DNA of 36,936 nt from Alphaproteobacteria bacterium (GTDB lineage Bacteria; Pseudomonadota; Alphaproteobacteria; Micropepsales; Micropepsaceae): contig JAEUMK010000029.1 in the NCBI GenBank assembly GCA_016792565.1, forward strand, positions 1 to 36,936, given 5' to 3'. How positions within the stretch are numbered: the first letter of the stretch is position 1; every line of letters begins with the position of its first letter. This document shows positions 17,007 to 25,426 of the stretch, piece after piece. The notes under the pieces were generated by a model. It was not told the DNA's origin. It was given only the letters and a program-made list of their open reading frames with translations, and made no database searches. A program made the position numbers and the translations under genes.

Positions 17007-17570
17007 CTGCCTGCCAAGACCCCCAAGACGGCCAAGACGCCCGCGAAGGCGAAGCCCGCCAAGTCCAAATCCTCTTCCGCGAAATCTTCATCGGCCAAGC
17101 CGGCGGTGACCAAGACCGCCGAGCGCAAGGCCAAACGCGCCGCCAAGGCCGTCGCCGCCCCGCCGGCCGCCGCGCCCGCGCCGAAGAAAGCCGTCAAGGC
17201 GAAAGCTGCCAGGACGGCGTCGCGCGGCTTCGAGCCGCTGCTGAAGTCGGTGCTCGCCCAGCTCGAAGACGACAAGACCGAGAACGTGGTGACGATCGAC
17301 CTGGAAGGCCGCGCCTCGTTCGCCGACGTGATGGTGATCGCCAGCGGCCGCTCGGCCCGCCACGTCGCCTCGTGCGCCGATCACCTGGCCGCGCGGGTCA
17401 AGGCCGACGGCTTCGGCCGCGCGGTTGTGGAAGGCGAGAAGACCGGCGACTGGGCGATCGTCGATTGCGGCGACGTGGTGGTCCATCTGTTCCGCCCCGA
17501 GGTGCGCGAGTTCTACGATCTCGAATCGATGTGGTCGGCCGCCGAAGGCGTGCGCGCCGCCAATTCGTGA
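17007..17570 (+). CDS. rsfS: Ribosomal silencing factor RsfS with Lys/Ala-rich N-terminal tail; start uncertain
   Basis: RsfS binds L14 and keeps the ribosomal subunits apart when nutrients are short. The conserved domain runs from LLKSVLAQLEDDKTENVV through FADVMVIASGRSARHVAS to FYDLESMWS. Ahead of it is a long tail of Lys, Ala, Pro and Ser (for example KTPKTAKTPAKAKPAKSK). No ATG exists in the frame near the beginning. A CTG at 17007 has GGAG ten bases upstream and would include the whole tail; a GTG at 17106 has no ribosome site and would drop the first third of it. The uniform composition across 17106 argues for the upstream start, but the choice is open. The stop overlaps the rlmH start. 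Confidence 0.85.
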   Translation: MPAKTPKTAKTPAKAKPAKSKSSSAKSSSAKPAVTKTAERKAKRAAKAVAAPPAAAPAPKKAVKAKAARTASRGFEPLLKSVLAQLEDDKTENVVTIDLEGRASFADVMVIASGRSARHVASCADHLAARVKADGFGRAVVEGEKTGDWAIVDCGDVVVHLFRPEVREFYDLESMWSAAEGVRAANS

Positions 17571-18013
17571 AGCTGCTGCTTCTGGCCGGCGGCCGTGCCG
17601 CCGCCGCGCCGGAAACCCGCGAGGCCGAGGCCTATCTCAAGCGCGCCGCCGCCGCCGGACGGCGGATCGGCCTGAAGGCCGCCGAACTGGTCGAAATCGA
17701 CGAACGCAAGGCCAACTGGCTGGAGGCCGTGCCCAAGGGCGGTGTCCTGCTGGCGCTGGACGAGCGCGGCGACAATCTGTCGAGCCCGGAACTCGCCGCC
17801 CTGCTGCGCCGTCACCTGGAAGGCGGCGTTTCCGCCTTCTGCTGGGCCATCGGCGCGGCCGACGGCCTGCCCCCTTCGGTGCGCCAGGCGGCCCGCCACA
17901 CCATCGCCTTCGGCCGGGCGACCTGGCCGCACATGCTGGTGCGGGTGATGGCGGCCGAGCAGGTTTACCGCGCGGTCACACTCCTCACCGACCATCCGTA
18001 TCACCGGGCCTGA
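17567..18013 (+). CDS. rlmH: 23S rRNA (pseudouridine-1915-N3)-methyltransferase RlmH
   Basis: RlmH methylates pseudouridine 1915 in helix 69 of 23S rRNA, acting on assembled 70S ribosomes. The 148-residue SPOUT-fold protein ends in the characteristic VYRAVTLLTDHPYHRA and has GVLLALDERGDNLSS in the middle. The glycine-rich cofactor loop (FCWAIGAADGLP) is a little different from the usual F-x-IGG-x-x-G but keeps its form. The GTG start at 17567 overlaps the rsfS stop (GTGA), so translation is coupled. It is slightly shorter than the E. coli protein (155). Confidence 0.93.
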   Translation: MKLLLLAGGRAAAAPETREAEAYLKRAAAAGRRIGLKAAELVEIDERKANWLEAVPKGGVLLALDERGDNLSSPELAALLRRHLEGGVSAFCWAIGAADGLPPSVRQAARHTIAFGRATWPHMLVRVMAAEQVYRAVTLLTDHPYHRA

Positions 18014-18097
18014 CCGCCCGGATGGCGGCAGCGGGACGATGACATGGTGCCGCCCCATTCCTATGTTCCCGTCAGTGCCATCGTGAACGGACCCGAT

Positions 18098-19678
18098 ATG
18101 ACTGCCGCCCGCCCGCGCCCCATCGTGCTCTGCATTCTCGACGGCTGGGGCTACCGCAAGGAGCGCGAGGCGAACGCCATCGCCCAGGCCCGCCTGCCGG
18201 TCTGGCGGGCGATGATGGCGCACGGCCCGGTCAGCTTCCTCAAGACCTCCGGTCCCGCGGTCGGCCTGCCCGAGGGGCAGATGGGCAATTCCGAGGTCGG
18301 GCACATGAACATCGGCGGCGGCCGCGTTCTGATCCAGGATCTCGACCGGGTCGGCAACGCCATCGCCGACGGCTCGCTCGCCACCAATCCGGTGCTGACG
18401 AACGTCATCACAAAGACCAAGGCGGCCGGTGGGACGCTGCACATTCTGGGGCTGCTCTCGCCCGGCGGCGTCCACAGCCATCAGGAGCACATCGCGGCGC
18501 TGGCGAAGATCGCGGCCGGGCAAGGGCTTACGGTTTATGTCCATCCCTTCTTCGACGGCCGCGACGTGCCGCCCAAGAGTGCGCTGGGCTATCTCGGCGA
18601 CTTCCAGGCGCTGATCGCCGGCGTCCCCGGCATCGATATCGGCACGGCGGGCGGACGCTTCTACGCCATGGACCGCGACCAGCGCTGGGAGCGCGTCGCC
18701 CCCGCCTACGAGGCGATGGTCGCGGCGGCCGGGCCGCGGGTCGAGAGCGCCGCGGCGGCGGTCGAGGACGCCTATGCCAGGGACGTCACCGACGAGTTCG
18801 TCGAGCCGGCGGTCGTCGGCGCCTACCCGGGCATGCGCGACGGCGACGGCGTGATCATGGCGAATTTCCGCGCCGACCGGGCGCGCGAGATCATGCTCGC
18901 CCTTCTCGACCCGGCCTTTGCCGGATTCGCCCGCAGCCGCGTCGTGCGCTTCGCCGCCGCCGCCGGGATGTCGGAGTATTCCAAGCAGATCGCCGCGCTG
19001 ATGCCCTCGCTGTTCCCGGCCCAGGACGTGCCGAATGCGCTGGGCGAGGTGCTGGCCAAGGCCGGTCTGAAGCAGCTGCGCATCGCCGAAACCGAGAAAT
19101 ACGCGCACGTCACCTTCTTCTTCAACGGCGGGCGGGAGCTCGTGTTCGACGGCGAGGAGCGCATCCTCATCCCCTCGCCCAAGGTGCGCACCTACGACCT
19201 GAAGCCCGAGATGTCGGCGCTCGAAGTGACCGATGCGCTGGTCGCGGCGATCGACGCCGGCACGTTCGACGTCATCGTCGTCAACTACGCCAATGCCGAC
19301 CAGGTGGGCCATACCGGCGACCTCGGCGCGGCGATCGCCGCCGTCGAGGCGGTCGATGCCTGCCTCGCCCGCGTCCAGGCGGCGGTCGAGCGGGCCGGCG
19401 GCGTGATGCTGGTGACCGCCGATCACGGCAATGCCGAGATGATGGTCGACCCGGTGACCGGGGCGCCGCACACCGCGCACACCGTGCTGGACGTGCCGCT
19501 GATCCTCGTCAACGGCGCAGTGCTGGGGCGCCCCGTCGCGCTGAAGGACGGCAAGCTCGCCGACCTCGCGCCGACCATCCTGGAGATCGCCGGGCTTCCG
19601 GTGCCGGCCGAGATGACAGGAGTTGCGCTGCTGATCGAGGATGCGGCGCAGAAAGAGGTGCGGCGTGGCGCGGCCTAG
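18098..19678 (+). CDS. gpmI: 2,3-bisphosphoglycerate-independent phosphoglycerate mutase
   Basis: GpmI interconverts 3- and 2-phosphoglycerate in glycolysis through a phosphoserine, using two metal ions. The 526-residue chain belongs to the alkaline-phosphatase superfamily. Asp15 in LDGWG and the catalytic Ser65 in GQMGNSEVGHMNIG are present, as are FFDGRDVPP, MDRDQRW, NFRADRARE, NYANADQVGHTG and VTADHGNAEMM. The ATG at 18098 gives the normal start; an in-frame ATG at 18044 is possible but adds 18 unconserved residues. The 3' end overlaps the start of the next gene by 14 bases. Confidence 0.95.
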   Translation: MTAARPRPIVLCILDGWGYRKEREANAIAQARLPVWRAMMAHGPVSFLKTSGPAVGLPEGQMGNSEVGHMNIGGGRVLIQDLDRVGNAIADGSLATNPVLTNVITKTKAAGGTLHILGLLSPGGVHSHQEHIAALAKIAAGQGLTVYVHPFFDGRDVPPKSALGYLGDFQALIAGVPGIDIGTAGGRFYAMDRDQRWERVAPAYEAMVAAAGPRVESAAAAVEDAYARDVTDEFVEPAVVGAYPGMRDGDGVIMANFRADRAREIMLALLDPAFAGFARSRVVRFAAAAGMSEYSKQIAALMPSLFPAQDVPNALGEVLAKAGLKQLRIAETEKYAHVTFFFNGGRELVFDGEERILIPSPKVRTYDLKPEMSALEVTDALVAAIDAGTFDVIVVNYANADQVGHTGDLGAAIAAVEAVDACLARVQAAVERAGGVMLVTADHGNAEMMVDPVTGAPHTAHTVLDVPLILVNGAVLGRPVALKDGKLADLAPTILEIAGLPVPAEMTGVALLIEDAAQKEVRRGAA

Positions 19679-20867
19679 CGCGGCCCTTCTCCTCGCGCTG
19701 GCGCTCGCCGGCCTTGCGCGTGCGGCGGAACCGTCGCCCGCGCCGGCCCGCACCCCCGAAGAGCTGGAGCGGCTGAACGAGGAGATCGCGCGCACCGAGG
19801 CACAGCGCGCCGCCGACGAGGCCGAGCGCGCCAGCCTGACGGCCGATCTGGAGAGCCTCCAGGCCGAGGCAGCCGCCAGCGCCGCCGAAGTGCAGAAACT
19901 GGAACGCGCCCTGTCGCGGGCCGAAGCCCGCATCGGGGAACTCGCCGGACGCGATGCCGAGCTGAGCGGCGCACTCGAGCAGCGGCGGGAGCGCATCGGG
20001 CCGCTGCTGGGCGCCTTGCAGCGCCTGCGCCGCGACCCGCCGCCGGCCCTCGCCGTATCGCCGGACGACGCCATCGGCGCGGCCCGCGGCGCGATGCTGA
20101 TCGCCTCCATCGCCGCGCGGCTGGAGGGCGAGGCGCGCGCGCTGGCCGCCGATCTGGAGGCGCTCGGCCGCAACCGGGCGGCGCTGGTCGCCGAACGCGA
20201 CACGGCCAGGGCCCGCGCCGTCGAGATCGCCGACCGCCGCGTCGAGCTCGCTGCCCTGATCGCGCGCCGCCAGGCCGCCGTGGCGCAACTGAACGAGGGC
20301 GTCGCCGGGGCGGAAGCGGACATCGCGGCGCTCCGGGCCCGCGCCGCCGACATGACCGAACTGATGGCCTGGCTGGAAGAGGACGGCGCCGCGACCCCGG
20401 CGCCCGCCGCAGAAGCGGCGCGCAAGCCCGTCATCGTTGCCCGCCGGGGCGCCAAGACCTCGTTCGCGGCACGCAAGGGCGAGGTCCTGTGGCCGGCTGC
20501 CGGGATCGTCGCGGGCCGCTTCGGCGAGCCCGGACCGGGTGGCGGGGCGGCGCTCGGCCTCACCATCCGGACCCGCGCCGAAGCGCAGGTCACCGCGCCT
20601 GCCGATGGCGAAATCGTGTTTGCCGGTCCGTTCGAGGGCTATGGCCGCCTATTGATCCTCTCTCCCGGCGAGGGCTACTTTATTCTGATCGGCGGCTTCG
20701 GCCGGCTCGATGCGGTCGAAGGCCAGCATGTGCTGGCCGGCGAGCCGCTTGGAACGATGGCCGGAACGGGCGCCGCCGGCGAGGCCTTGATGTATCTTGA
20801 GTTGCGCCGCGACGGCGCGCCGATCGACCCTCTGCCGTGGCTGGCCCCGGACGAGGCGAGCGGATGA
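19665..20867 (+). CDS. EnvC-like murein hydrolase activator (coiled coil plus degenerate LytM domain)
   Basis: This 400-residue protein has a signal peptide (1-21, ending ARAAE after the GTG start). Two coiled-coil stretches follow (about 30-115 and 150-245, rich in Glu, Ala, Arg and Leu), then a C-terminal peptidase-M23/LytM domain (about 275-395). Of that domain, the fold motifs ADGEIVFAGPFEGYGRLLIL and GEPLGTMAGTG remain. The zinc ligands are missing: the usual H-x-G-x-D is LGLTIRT, and the usual H-x-H is YLEL. Loss of the zinc site is the hallmark of EnvC/NlpD-type proteins, which activate septal amidases rather than cut peptidoglycan. The position between gpmI and ctpA is standard in Rhizobiales. 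GAGGT precedes the GTG. Confidence 0.85.
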   Translation: MARPSAALLLALALAGLARAAEPSPAPARTPEELERLNEEIARTEAQRAADEAERASLTADLESLQAEAAASAAEVQKLERALSRAEARIGELAGRDAELSGALEQRRERIGPLLGALQRLRRDPPPALAVSPDDAIGAARGAMLIASIAARLEGEARALAADLEALGRNRAALVAERDTARARAVEIADRRVELAALIARRQAAVAQLNEGVAGAEADIAALRARAADMTELMAWLEEDGAATPAPAAEAARKPVIVARRGAKTSFAARKGEVLWPAAGIVAGRFGEPGPGGGAALGLTIRTRAEAQVTAPADGEIVFAGPFEGYGRLLILSPGEGYFILIGGFGRLDAVEGQHVLAGEPLGTMAGTGAAGEALMYLELRRDGAPIDPLPWLAPDEASG

Positions 20868-20958
20868 GGGATCCGATACCGATGGCCTGCGTTGAAGGCC
20901 GGAGCAGACGACCAGTGGCCCCGACAGGCCGATCGAGTAAGGACGAGGCGCGAACCAG

Positions 20959-22338
20959 ATGAAGCAGACCTTTCTTGCCGGATTGGCCGGCCTGACCGCG
21001 GGCGTCGCGGCGACCGCGCTGCTCGTGAATTTCGGTCATGTCGAAGCCAGCTCGGAAACCTATCGCCAGCTCAACCTGTTCGGCGACGTGTTCGAGCGGG
21101 TCCGCGCCAACTACGTCCGCGAGGTCGACGACGCCCACCTGGTCAAGTTCGCCATCAACGGCATGCTGACCTCGCTCGACCCGCACTCCAGCTACATGGA
21201 CGCCAAGGACTTCACCGACATGCAGGTGCAGACCCGCGGCGAGTTCGGCGGGCTCGGCCTCGAGGTCACGCTGGAGAACGACTACGTCAAGGTGATCTCG
21301 CCGATCGACGACACCCCGGCCTCGCGCGCCGGTATCCAGGCGGGCGACTTCATCACCCATATCGACGGCGTCCAGATCCGCGGCCTGCCGCTCACCGAGG
21401 CGGTGGAGAAGATGCGCGGCCCGATCGGCACGCCGGTCACCATCACCGTCGTGCGCCCCGGCCTCGACAAGCCCAAGGACTACACGCTCAACCGCGCGCT
21501 GGTCCGGGTCGACAGCGTGAAGTACCGGATGGAAGCCGATATCGGCTATATCCGCATCTCCTCGTTCAACGAGCAGACCGAGGCGGGCGTGGCCGCGGCC
21601 TTCGCGGCGCTCGAGAAGCAGGGCGGCGCCAACCTGAAGGGCTACGTGCTCGACCTGCGCAACAATCCCGGCGGCCTGCTCGACCAGTCGATCTCGGTCT
21701 CGGACGCCTTCCTGGAGCGCGGCGAGATCGTCTCGACGCGCGGCCGCGATCCCCAGGACATCCAGCGCTATACCGCCCGCTCGGGCGACGAGACGAGCGG
21801 CAAGCCGGTCGTCGTGCTGGTCAACGGAGGCTCTGCCTCGGCCAGCGAGATCGTCGCCGGCGCGCTGCAGGATCAGGGCCGCGCCGTGGTCATCGGCACG
21901 CTGAGCTTCGGCAAGGGTTCGGTCCAGACCATCATTCCGCTGGGCTCGGGCGAGGGCGCGCTGCGCCTGACGACGGCGCGCTACTACACGCCGTCGGGCC
22001 GCTCGATCCAGGCGCACGGCATCGAGCCGGACTGGGAGGTCCACGCCAAGCCGAAGGACTCCGACGAGGAGAAGGAACTGGAGAGCCGGCGCCGCTCGGA
22101 AGCGGCCCTGCCCGGCCATCTCAACGGCGAGGACGACGACGATGGTCCGGCCGAGCCGAAGACCAAGGGCGTCGTCTATCCCGCGGCCGGCGACAAGACG
22201 GAGGACTTCCAGCTCGACTACGCGCTGAAGTTCATCCGCAACGGCATGAAGCCGCTGGGCATCGAGCAGAAGAAGGTGGCGGTTTCGTCCGCCGCGGAGG
22301 ACGCCGGACCGATCCCGGCCCCGGCCACGCCGCAGTAA
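20959..22338 (+). CDS. ctpA: Carboxy-terminal processing protease (S41 family)
   Basis: This is an exported serine protease that trims or degrades envelope proteins from their C-termini. The 459-residue chain has an N-terminal membrane or signal segment (4-30), a PDZ domain (about 95-170, with GLGLEVTLENDYVKVISP) and an S41 catalytic domain. Catalytic residues are the Ser in GGSASASEIVAGAL (292-294) and Lys319 in SFGKGSVQ. LRNNPGGLLDQ is also typical. The C-terminal tail is acidic (EDDDDGPAE) and then Pro/Ala-rich. A GAGG lies upstream of the ATG. EnvC-like proteins and CtpA enzymes act on the same cell-wall hydrolase network in other bacteria, which suits their adjacency. Confidence 0.93.
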   Translation: MKQTFLAGLAGLTAGVAATALLVNFGHVEASSETYRQLNLFGDVFERVRANYVREVDDAHLVKFAINGMLTSLDPHSSYMDAKDFTDMQVQTRGEFGGLGLEVTLENDYVKVISPIDDTPASRAGIQAGDFITHIDGVQIRGLPLTEAVEKMRGPIGTPVTITVVRPGLDKPKDYTLNRALVRVDSVKYRMEADIGYIRISSFNEQTEAGVAAAFAALEKQGGANLKGYVLDLRNNPGGLLDQSISVSDAFLERGEIVSTRGRDPQDIQRYTARSGDETSGKPVVVLVNGGSASASEIVAGALQDQGRAVVIGTLSFGKGSVQTIIPLGSGEGALRLTTARYYTPSGRSIQAHGIEPDWEVHAKPKDSDEEKELESRRRSEAALPGHLNGEDDDDGPAEPKTKGVVYPAAGDKTEDFQLDYALKFIRNGMKPLGIEQKKVAVSSAAEDAGPIPAPATPQ

Positions 22339-22383
22339 CGCCGACCGCCGGCGTTAATCTCCGTAAAGCTCCTCTTAACCCTC

Positions 22384-22412
22384 GCGCGGCCATCGTCAGA
22401 CGATGGCCGCGC
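22384..22412 (+). promoter_or_regulatory. Perfect 12-bp hairpin containing the start codon of the next gene
   Basis: Twelve bases (22384-22395) pair exactly with 22401-22412 around loop TCAGA. The ATG at 22403 lies inside the right arm and no Shine-Dalgarno sequence precedes it. TTTCGATT follows, so it could also act as a terminator after ctpA. Confidence 0.6.
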
Positions 22413-23341
22413 TTTCGATTCCCGACCTCTGGACGCCGCTGCGCCGGACGCTCCTGCCGAGCGTCCGCCCGCCCGGCCGTCTCGCCGTGGTCGCCTGGGC
22501 GATCGCGCTGGCTGCGGCGGCCGGCACGGCGGCGCCGTTCCTGACCGGCACAGGGTCAGGCGCGCATGCGATCGTCGCCAGTTCCGGACCGGCTCCGGTC
22601 GCGCCGCTCGCGGCCGGCGAACCCGCGACATCGGAGATCGCCGATCCGGCCCAGTACCGCCGCGCCGCACCGCTCGCCGACGGCCGTCCGCGCATCGCGA
22701 TCATCGTCCGCGGCCTCGGCCTGTCGGACGCCCTGACCGCCGCGGCGATCGCCCGGCTGCCGCCCGACATCTCGCTCGGCATCAGCCCCTATGGCCGCAC
22801 ACCGCAGAAGACGGTCGATACCGCGCGGGCGAGCGGCCACGAAGTCTTCCTCGACATGCCGGTCGAACCGCCCGGCTATCCCTCCAACGATGCCGGTCCC
22901 AAGGCCATCGTCGCGTCGCTGGAGGCGGCGGAAAACGCCGAGCGCCTGGCCTGGAGCCTTGGCCGCGCCAACGGCTTTCCCGGACTCGTCTTCGCGCCGG
23001 GCAGCCCGGCGCTCGAGGACAAGGCGGCGATCGGACCGCTGCTCGCCGACCGGCGCTTTTCCGGCCTGGTCTGGGCGGCGCCCAAGGTGCGCGGGCTCGA
23101 CGGCGCCGCCGTGCCGCGCGCAACGGTCGATCTGGTGATCGACGCCGCCGCGACCCCGCGCGACGTCGATGCGGCGCTGGAACGGCTGGAGGCGCTGGCC
23201 CGGCGCAACGGGTCGGCGCTCGGCCTCGCGGGCGCCTATCCGGTCACGATCGAGCGCCTGGCGGCGTGGAGCGCCGAGCTGGAAGCGCGCGGCCTGCAGC
23301 TCGTCCCGGCCTCCGCGCTTTCGGTTTCGCCCGCCTCCTGA
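22403..23341 (+). CDS. Divergent polysaccharide deacetylase family protein
   Basis: This 312-residue protein has a membrane anchor or signal region (about 25-52) and a single polysaccharide-deacetylase-2 (YibQ-like) domain (about 95-305). The domain starts at RIAIIVRGLGLSDALTAAAI and includes LGISPYGRTPQKTV, GHEVFLDMPVEPPGYP and PVTIERLAAW. Many relatives carry Asp-Asp where this protein has Arg-Gly (IIVRGLG), so the first catalytic/metal Asp is absent and the enzyme may be inactive or changed. It follows ctpA by 64 bases and precedes rppH by 13. The start ATG lies inside a perfect hairpin; a downstream GTG (in LAVVAWAIAL) could be the real start, though it would trim the segment before the anchor. 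Confidence 0.85.
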   Translation: MAALSIPDLWTPLRRTLLPSVRPPGRLAVVAWAIALAAAAGTAAPFLTGTGSGAHAIVASSGPAPVAPLAAGEPATSEIADPAQYRRAAPLADGRPRIAIIVRGLGLSDALTAAAIARLPPDISLGISPYGRTPQKTVDTARASGHEVFLDMPVEPPGYPSNDAGPKAIVASLEAAENAERLAWSLGRANGFPGLVFAPGSPALEDKAAIGPLLADRRFSGLVWAAPKVRGLDGAAVPRATVDLVIDAAATPRDVDAALERLEALARRNGSALGLAGAYPVTIERLAAWSAELEARGLQLVPASALSVSPAS

Positions 23342-23354
23342 TAGATCGCGGCGC

Positions 23355-23864
23355 ATGACAGCGCGCGCCGAAGACCTGCCCTATCGTCCCTGTGTCGGGG
23401 TCATGCTGCTGAACCCGAGGGGCGAGGCCTTTGTCGGCCGCCGCATCGACCGCGACAGCGATCGCGAGGGCGGCGAGGCCTGGCAGATGCCGCAGGGCGG
23501 CGTCGATCCGGGCGAAGACCTGGCGACGGCCGCCTTGCGCGAGCTACACGAGGAAACCGGCGTCGAGGCGGCCGAGATCCTGGCCGAGGCCGGCGACTGG
23601 CTGACCTACGACCTGCCGGGCCACCTGATCGGCGTCGCGCTGAAGGGGAAGTATCGCGGGCAGCGCCAGAAATGGTTCGCCGCCCGCTTCACCGGAACCG
23701 ACGCCGACATCCGCCTCGATGCCCACGAGCCGGAATTCGACGCCTGGAAATGGGCCCCCGTCGAGGACCTGCCCGGCCTCATCGTGCCCTTCAAGCGCGG
23801 CATCTACACCGAACTCGTCCGCCTGTTCGCCGACGTGGCGCGGCAGGTCCGCACCGGCGGCTGA
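23355..23864 (+). CDS. rppH: RNA 5'-pyrophosphohydrolase (Nudix)
   Basis: RppH removes pyrophosphate from the 5' end of triphosphorylated mRNA, triggering decay by RNase E. It is also the family of the IalA invasion proteins, which cleave diadenosine polyphosphates. The 169-residue chain begins YRPCVGVMLLN. It has a complete Nudix box, Gly48-x5-Glu54-x7-Arg62-Glu63-Leu-x-Glu66-Glu67-x-Gly69, and the family motifs WQMPQGG and QKWFAARFTG. The ATG at 23355 is the normal start. It ends the long plus-strand run and converges on the minus-strand gene that follows, with only 4 bases between the stops. Confidence 0.93.
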   Translation: MTARAEDLPYRPCVGVMLLNPRGEAFVGRRIDRDSDREGGEAWQMPQGGVDPGEDLATAALRELHEETGVEAAEILAEAGDWLTYDLPGHLIGVALKGKYRGQRQKWFAARFTGTDADIRLDAHEPEFDAWKWAPVEDLPGLIVPFKRGIYTELVRLFADVARQVRTGG

Positions 23865-23868
23865 CACC

Positions 23869-24561
23869 CTAATCCGCCGGGCGCGCGAACAGCGCGTCGG
23901 GGAGCGCCGGACTGACGCTGAGCGCCTGGATCGCGGCGCGCCAGGTGCCGTCCGGGCTGGAAACCCAGGCCGGATGCCGGAGGCCGCCGGCTTCGAAGGT
24001 CCAGGGGCCGCAGATCGAACCGGTTTCGTCGTCCCACTGGCCGAACGCGTAGGGCTCGCCGCGCGCATCGAGACGCAGCCAGATCAGCCGGACGCCGTCC
24101 TCCAGCACCTCGAGCCGGCCATCCGCGCCGAGCCGGTAGGCCAGCGCCGGATCGCGCGCCGCGATGCGGTGCAGCGAGCGATAGAGATGGGCGCCGTACC
24201 AGCGCATCTCCTCGGCATAGAAATCCGCCGGCAGGTCCTCGATCAACCCGGCCGAGGTCCGCCGCCAGCTGCGTTCGCCATCGACGACGCGTTCGGAGAA
24301 GAAGCCCGGCGCGCGGTTCTCGATGCGGAAGCGCGGGCGCGTGAAGTCCATCGTGATCACCGAACGGAGCTCGGCGGGCTCGCCGGTGCGGTTCTGCTGC
24401 GAGTCGTTGATCGTGCCGCTCGCCCCGGCCCAGGCGGCGCGGCCGCCGAGCGCTTCGAGCATCCGTTCGGTGAGCGCCTCGGCGGACCCGGCCTCCGGCG
24501 GCTCCGCCGCCGCGGCCGGGAGCAGGGCCAGCGCCGCGACGAGAAGAAGGAGACGCATCAT
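23869..24561 (-). CDS. Secreted protein of unknown function, possibly LolA/LolB-like fold
   Basis: This 230-residue protein has a signal peptide (MMRLLLLVAALALLPAAAA). The mature chain begins with a short helix (ALTERMLEALGGRAAWAGA) followed by many alternating strand-like segments (RSVITMDFTRPRFRIENRA, RLEVLEDGVRLIWLRLD). Small helix then half-barrel is the pattern of outer-membrane lipoprotein-sorting (LolA-like) proteins, but no sequence motif confirms it. One Cys (GSICGPW). GGAGGG precedes the first of two adjacent ATG codons. It is followed after about 95 bases by an enoyl-CoA hydratase-like gene on the same strand, whose start is far upstream, so they may not be co-transcribed. Confidence 0.7.
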   Translation of the reverse strand: MMRLLLLVAALALLPAAAAEPPEAGSAEALTERMLEALGGRAAWAGASGTINDSQQNRTGEPAELRSVITMDFTRPRFRIENRAPGFFSERVVDGERSWRRTSAGLIEDLPADFYAEEMRWYGAHLYRSLHRIAARDPALAYRLGADGRLEVLEDGVRLIWLRLDARGEPYAFGQWDDETGSICGPWTFEAGGLRHPAWVSSPDGTWRAAIQALSVSPALPDALFARPAD

Positions 24562-24656
24562 CGCCAAACCCTCCGGATCGTTCGCGCGCAGCGTCGCGCA
24601 GCCATGCGCGGCGCGACAGTCAACTCGGCGTGAAGATCGCCCGGGGAGGTGCGCGG

Positions 24657-25406
24657 CTAGCGCCGCGGCCGGCTGGCGAAGGCGGCGATGCGGGCCTCCA
24701 TGTCGGGGCCACGGCCCTCGCCGCGATAGACCTCGTGGGCGAGGCCCGCGGGAAGCGCCAGGCCGTCGGTTTCGCGCAGCAGGCGCTTGTTGGCGGCGTG
24801 GCTGAACGGCGAGTTCGCCGCGATCTCGGCCGTCAGCGCCGCCAGCGCGGCCTCGAAATCCTCGTCCGCGACGCAGGCATTGGCGAGCCCCATCGCCGCC
24901 GCCTCGGTCCCCGAATAGGTCCGGCAGGTGAACATCATCTCGCGCGCCTTGTAGGTGCCGATCCGGCGCGGCAGGCGCTGGCTCAGCCCCCAGACCGGGG
25001 TCAGGGCCCAGCGGGCGTGGGTGTCGGCGAATTTCGCACTGGCCGAGGCGAGGATGATGTCGCCGGCGAGCGCCAGCTCGAGCGCCCCGGTGTAGCAATG
25101 GCCGTGCACGGCGCTGATGACGGGCAGCGGCAGATCGGCCAGGCGCTCGATGACGTTCGACTGGAAGTGCGGCTCGGGAAGCTTTTCGCCGGCCGCGATG
25201 TCGCCAAGGTCGTGTCCGGCCGAGAAGCAGCGTCCCGCCCCGCGCAGGACGACGGCGGCGATGCCTTCGGGCCGCGCCGCGAGGGCGCGCACATGCGCGT
25301 CCAGCGCCTTGAACAGATCGACGGTGAGGGCGTTCAGCTTGTCCGGCCGGTTGAGCGTCAGCGTCGCGACGCCGTTCGCATCGGCGCGCAGCACCAGATC
25401 GGACAT
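24657..25406 (-). CDS. Enoyl-CoA hydratase/isomerase family protein
   Basis: This 249-residue crotonase-fold protein has the N-terminal VATLTLNRPDKLNALT and the oxyanion-hole segments FSAGHDLGDIA and HGHCYTGALELALAGDI. Of the two catalytic Glu of true hydratases, the first has a counterpart in ALELAL. The second lies where this protein reads FADTHARWALTP and is not a Glu, as in several crotonase subgroups that are isomerases, hydrolases or unassigned. It should be cytoplasmic. The gene is 20 bases behind the ferritin-like gene on the same strand, so they are probably one operon. The exact reaction is uncertain. Confidence 0.85.
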   Translation of the reverse strand: MSDLVLRADANGVATLTLNRPDKLNALTVDLFKALDAHVRALAARPEGIAAVVLRGAGRCFSAGHDLGDIAAGEKLPEPHFQSNVIERLADLPLPVISAVHGHCYTGALELALAGDIILASASAKFADTHARWALTPVWGLSQRLPRRIGTYKAREMMFTCRTYSGTEAAAMGLANACVADEDFEAALAALTAEIAANSPFSHAANKRLLRETDGLALPAGLAHEVYRGEGRGPDMEARIAAFASRPRR

Positions 25407-25426
25407 CGCCGGCGCCCCGCGCCGCG

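Noticed and set aside
17513-20593. A 1026-codon minus-strand frame across gpmI and the EnvC-like gene
   Set aside because: It is antisense to two well-conserved genes. The Arg/Ala/Ser-rich translation has no domain, so it is a GC-bias shadow.
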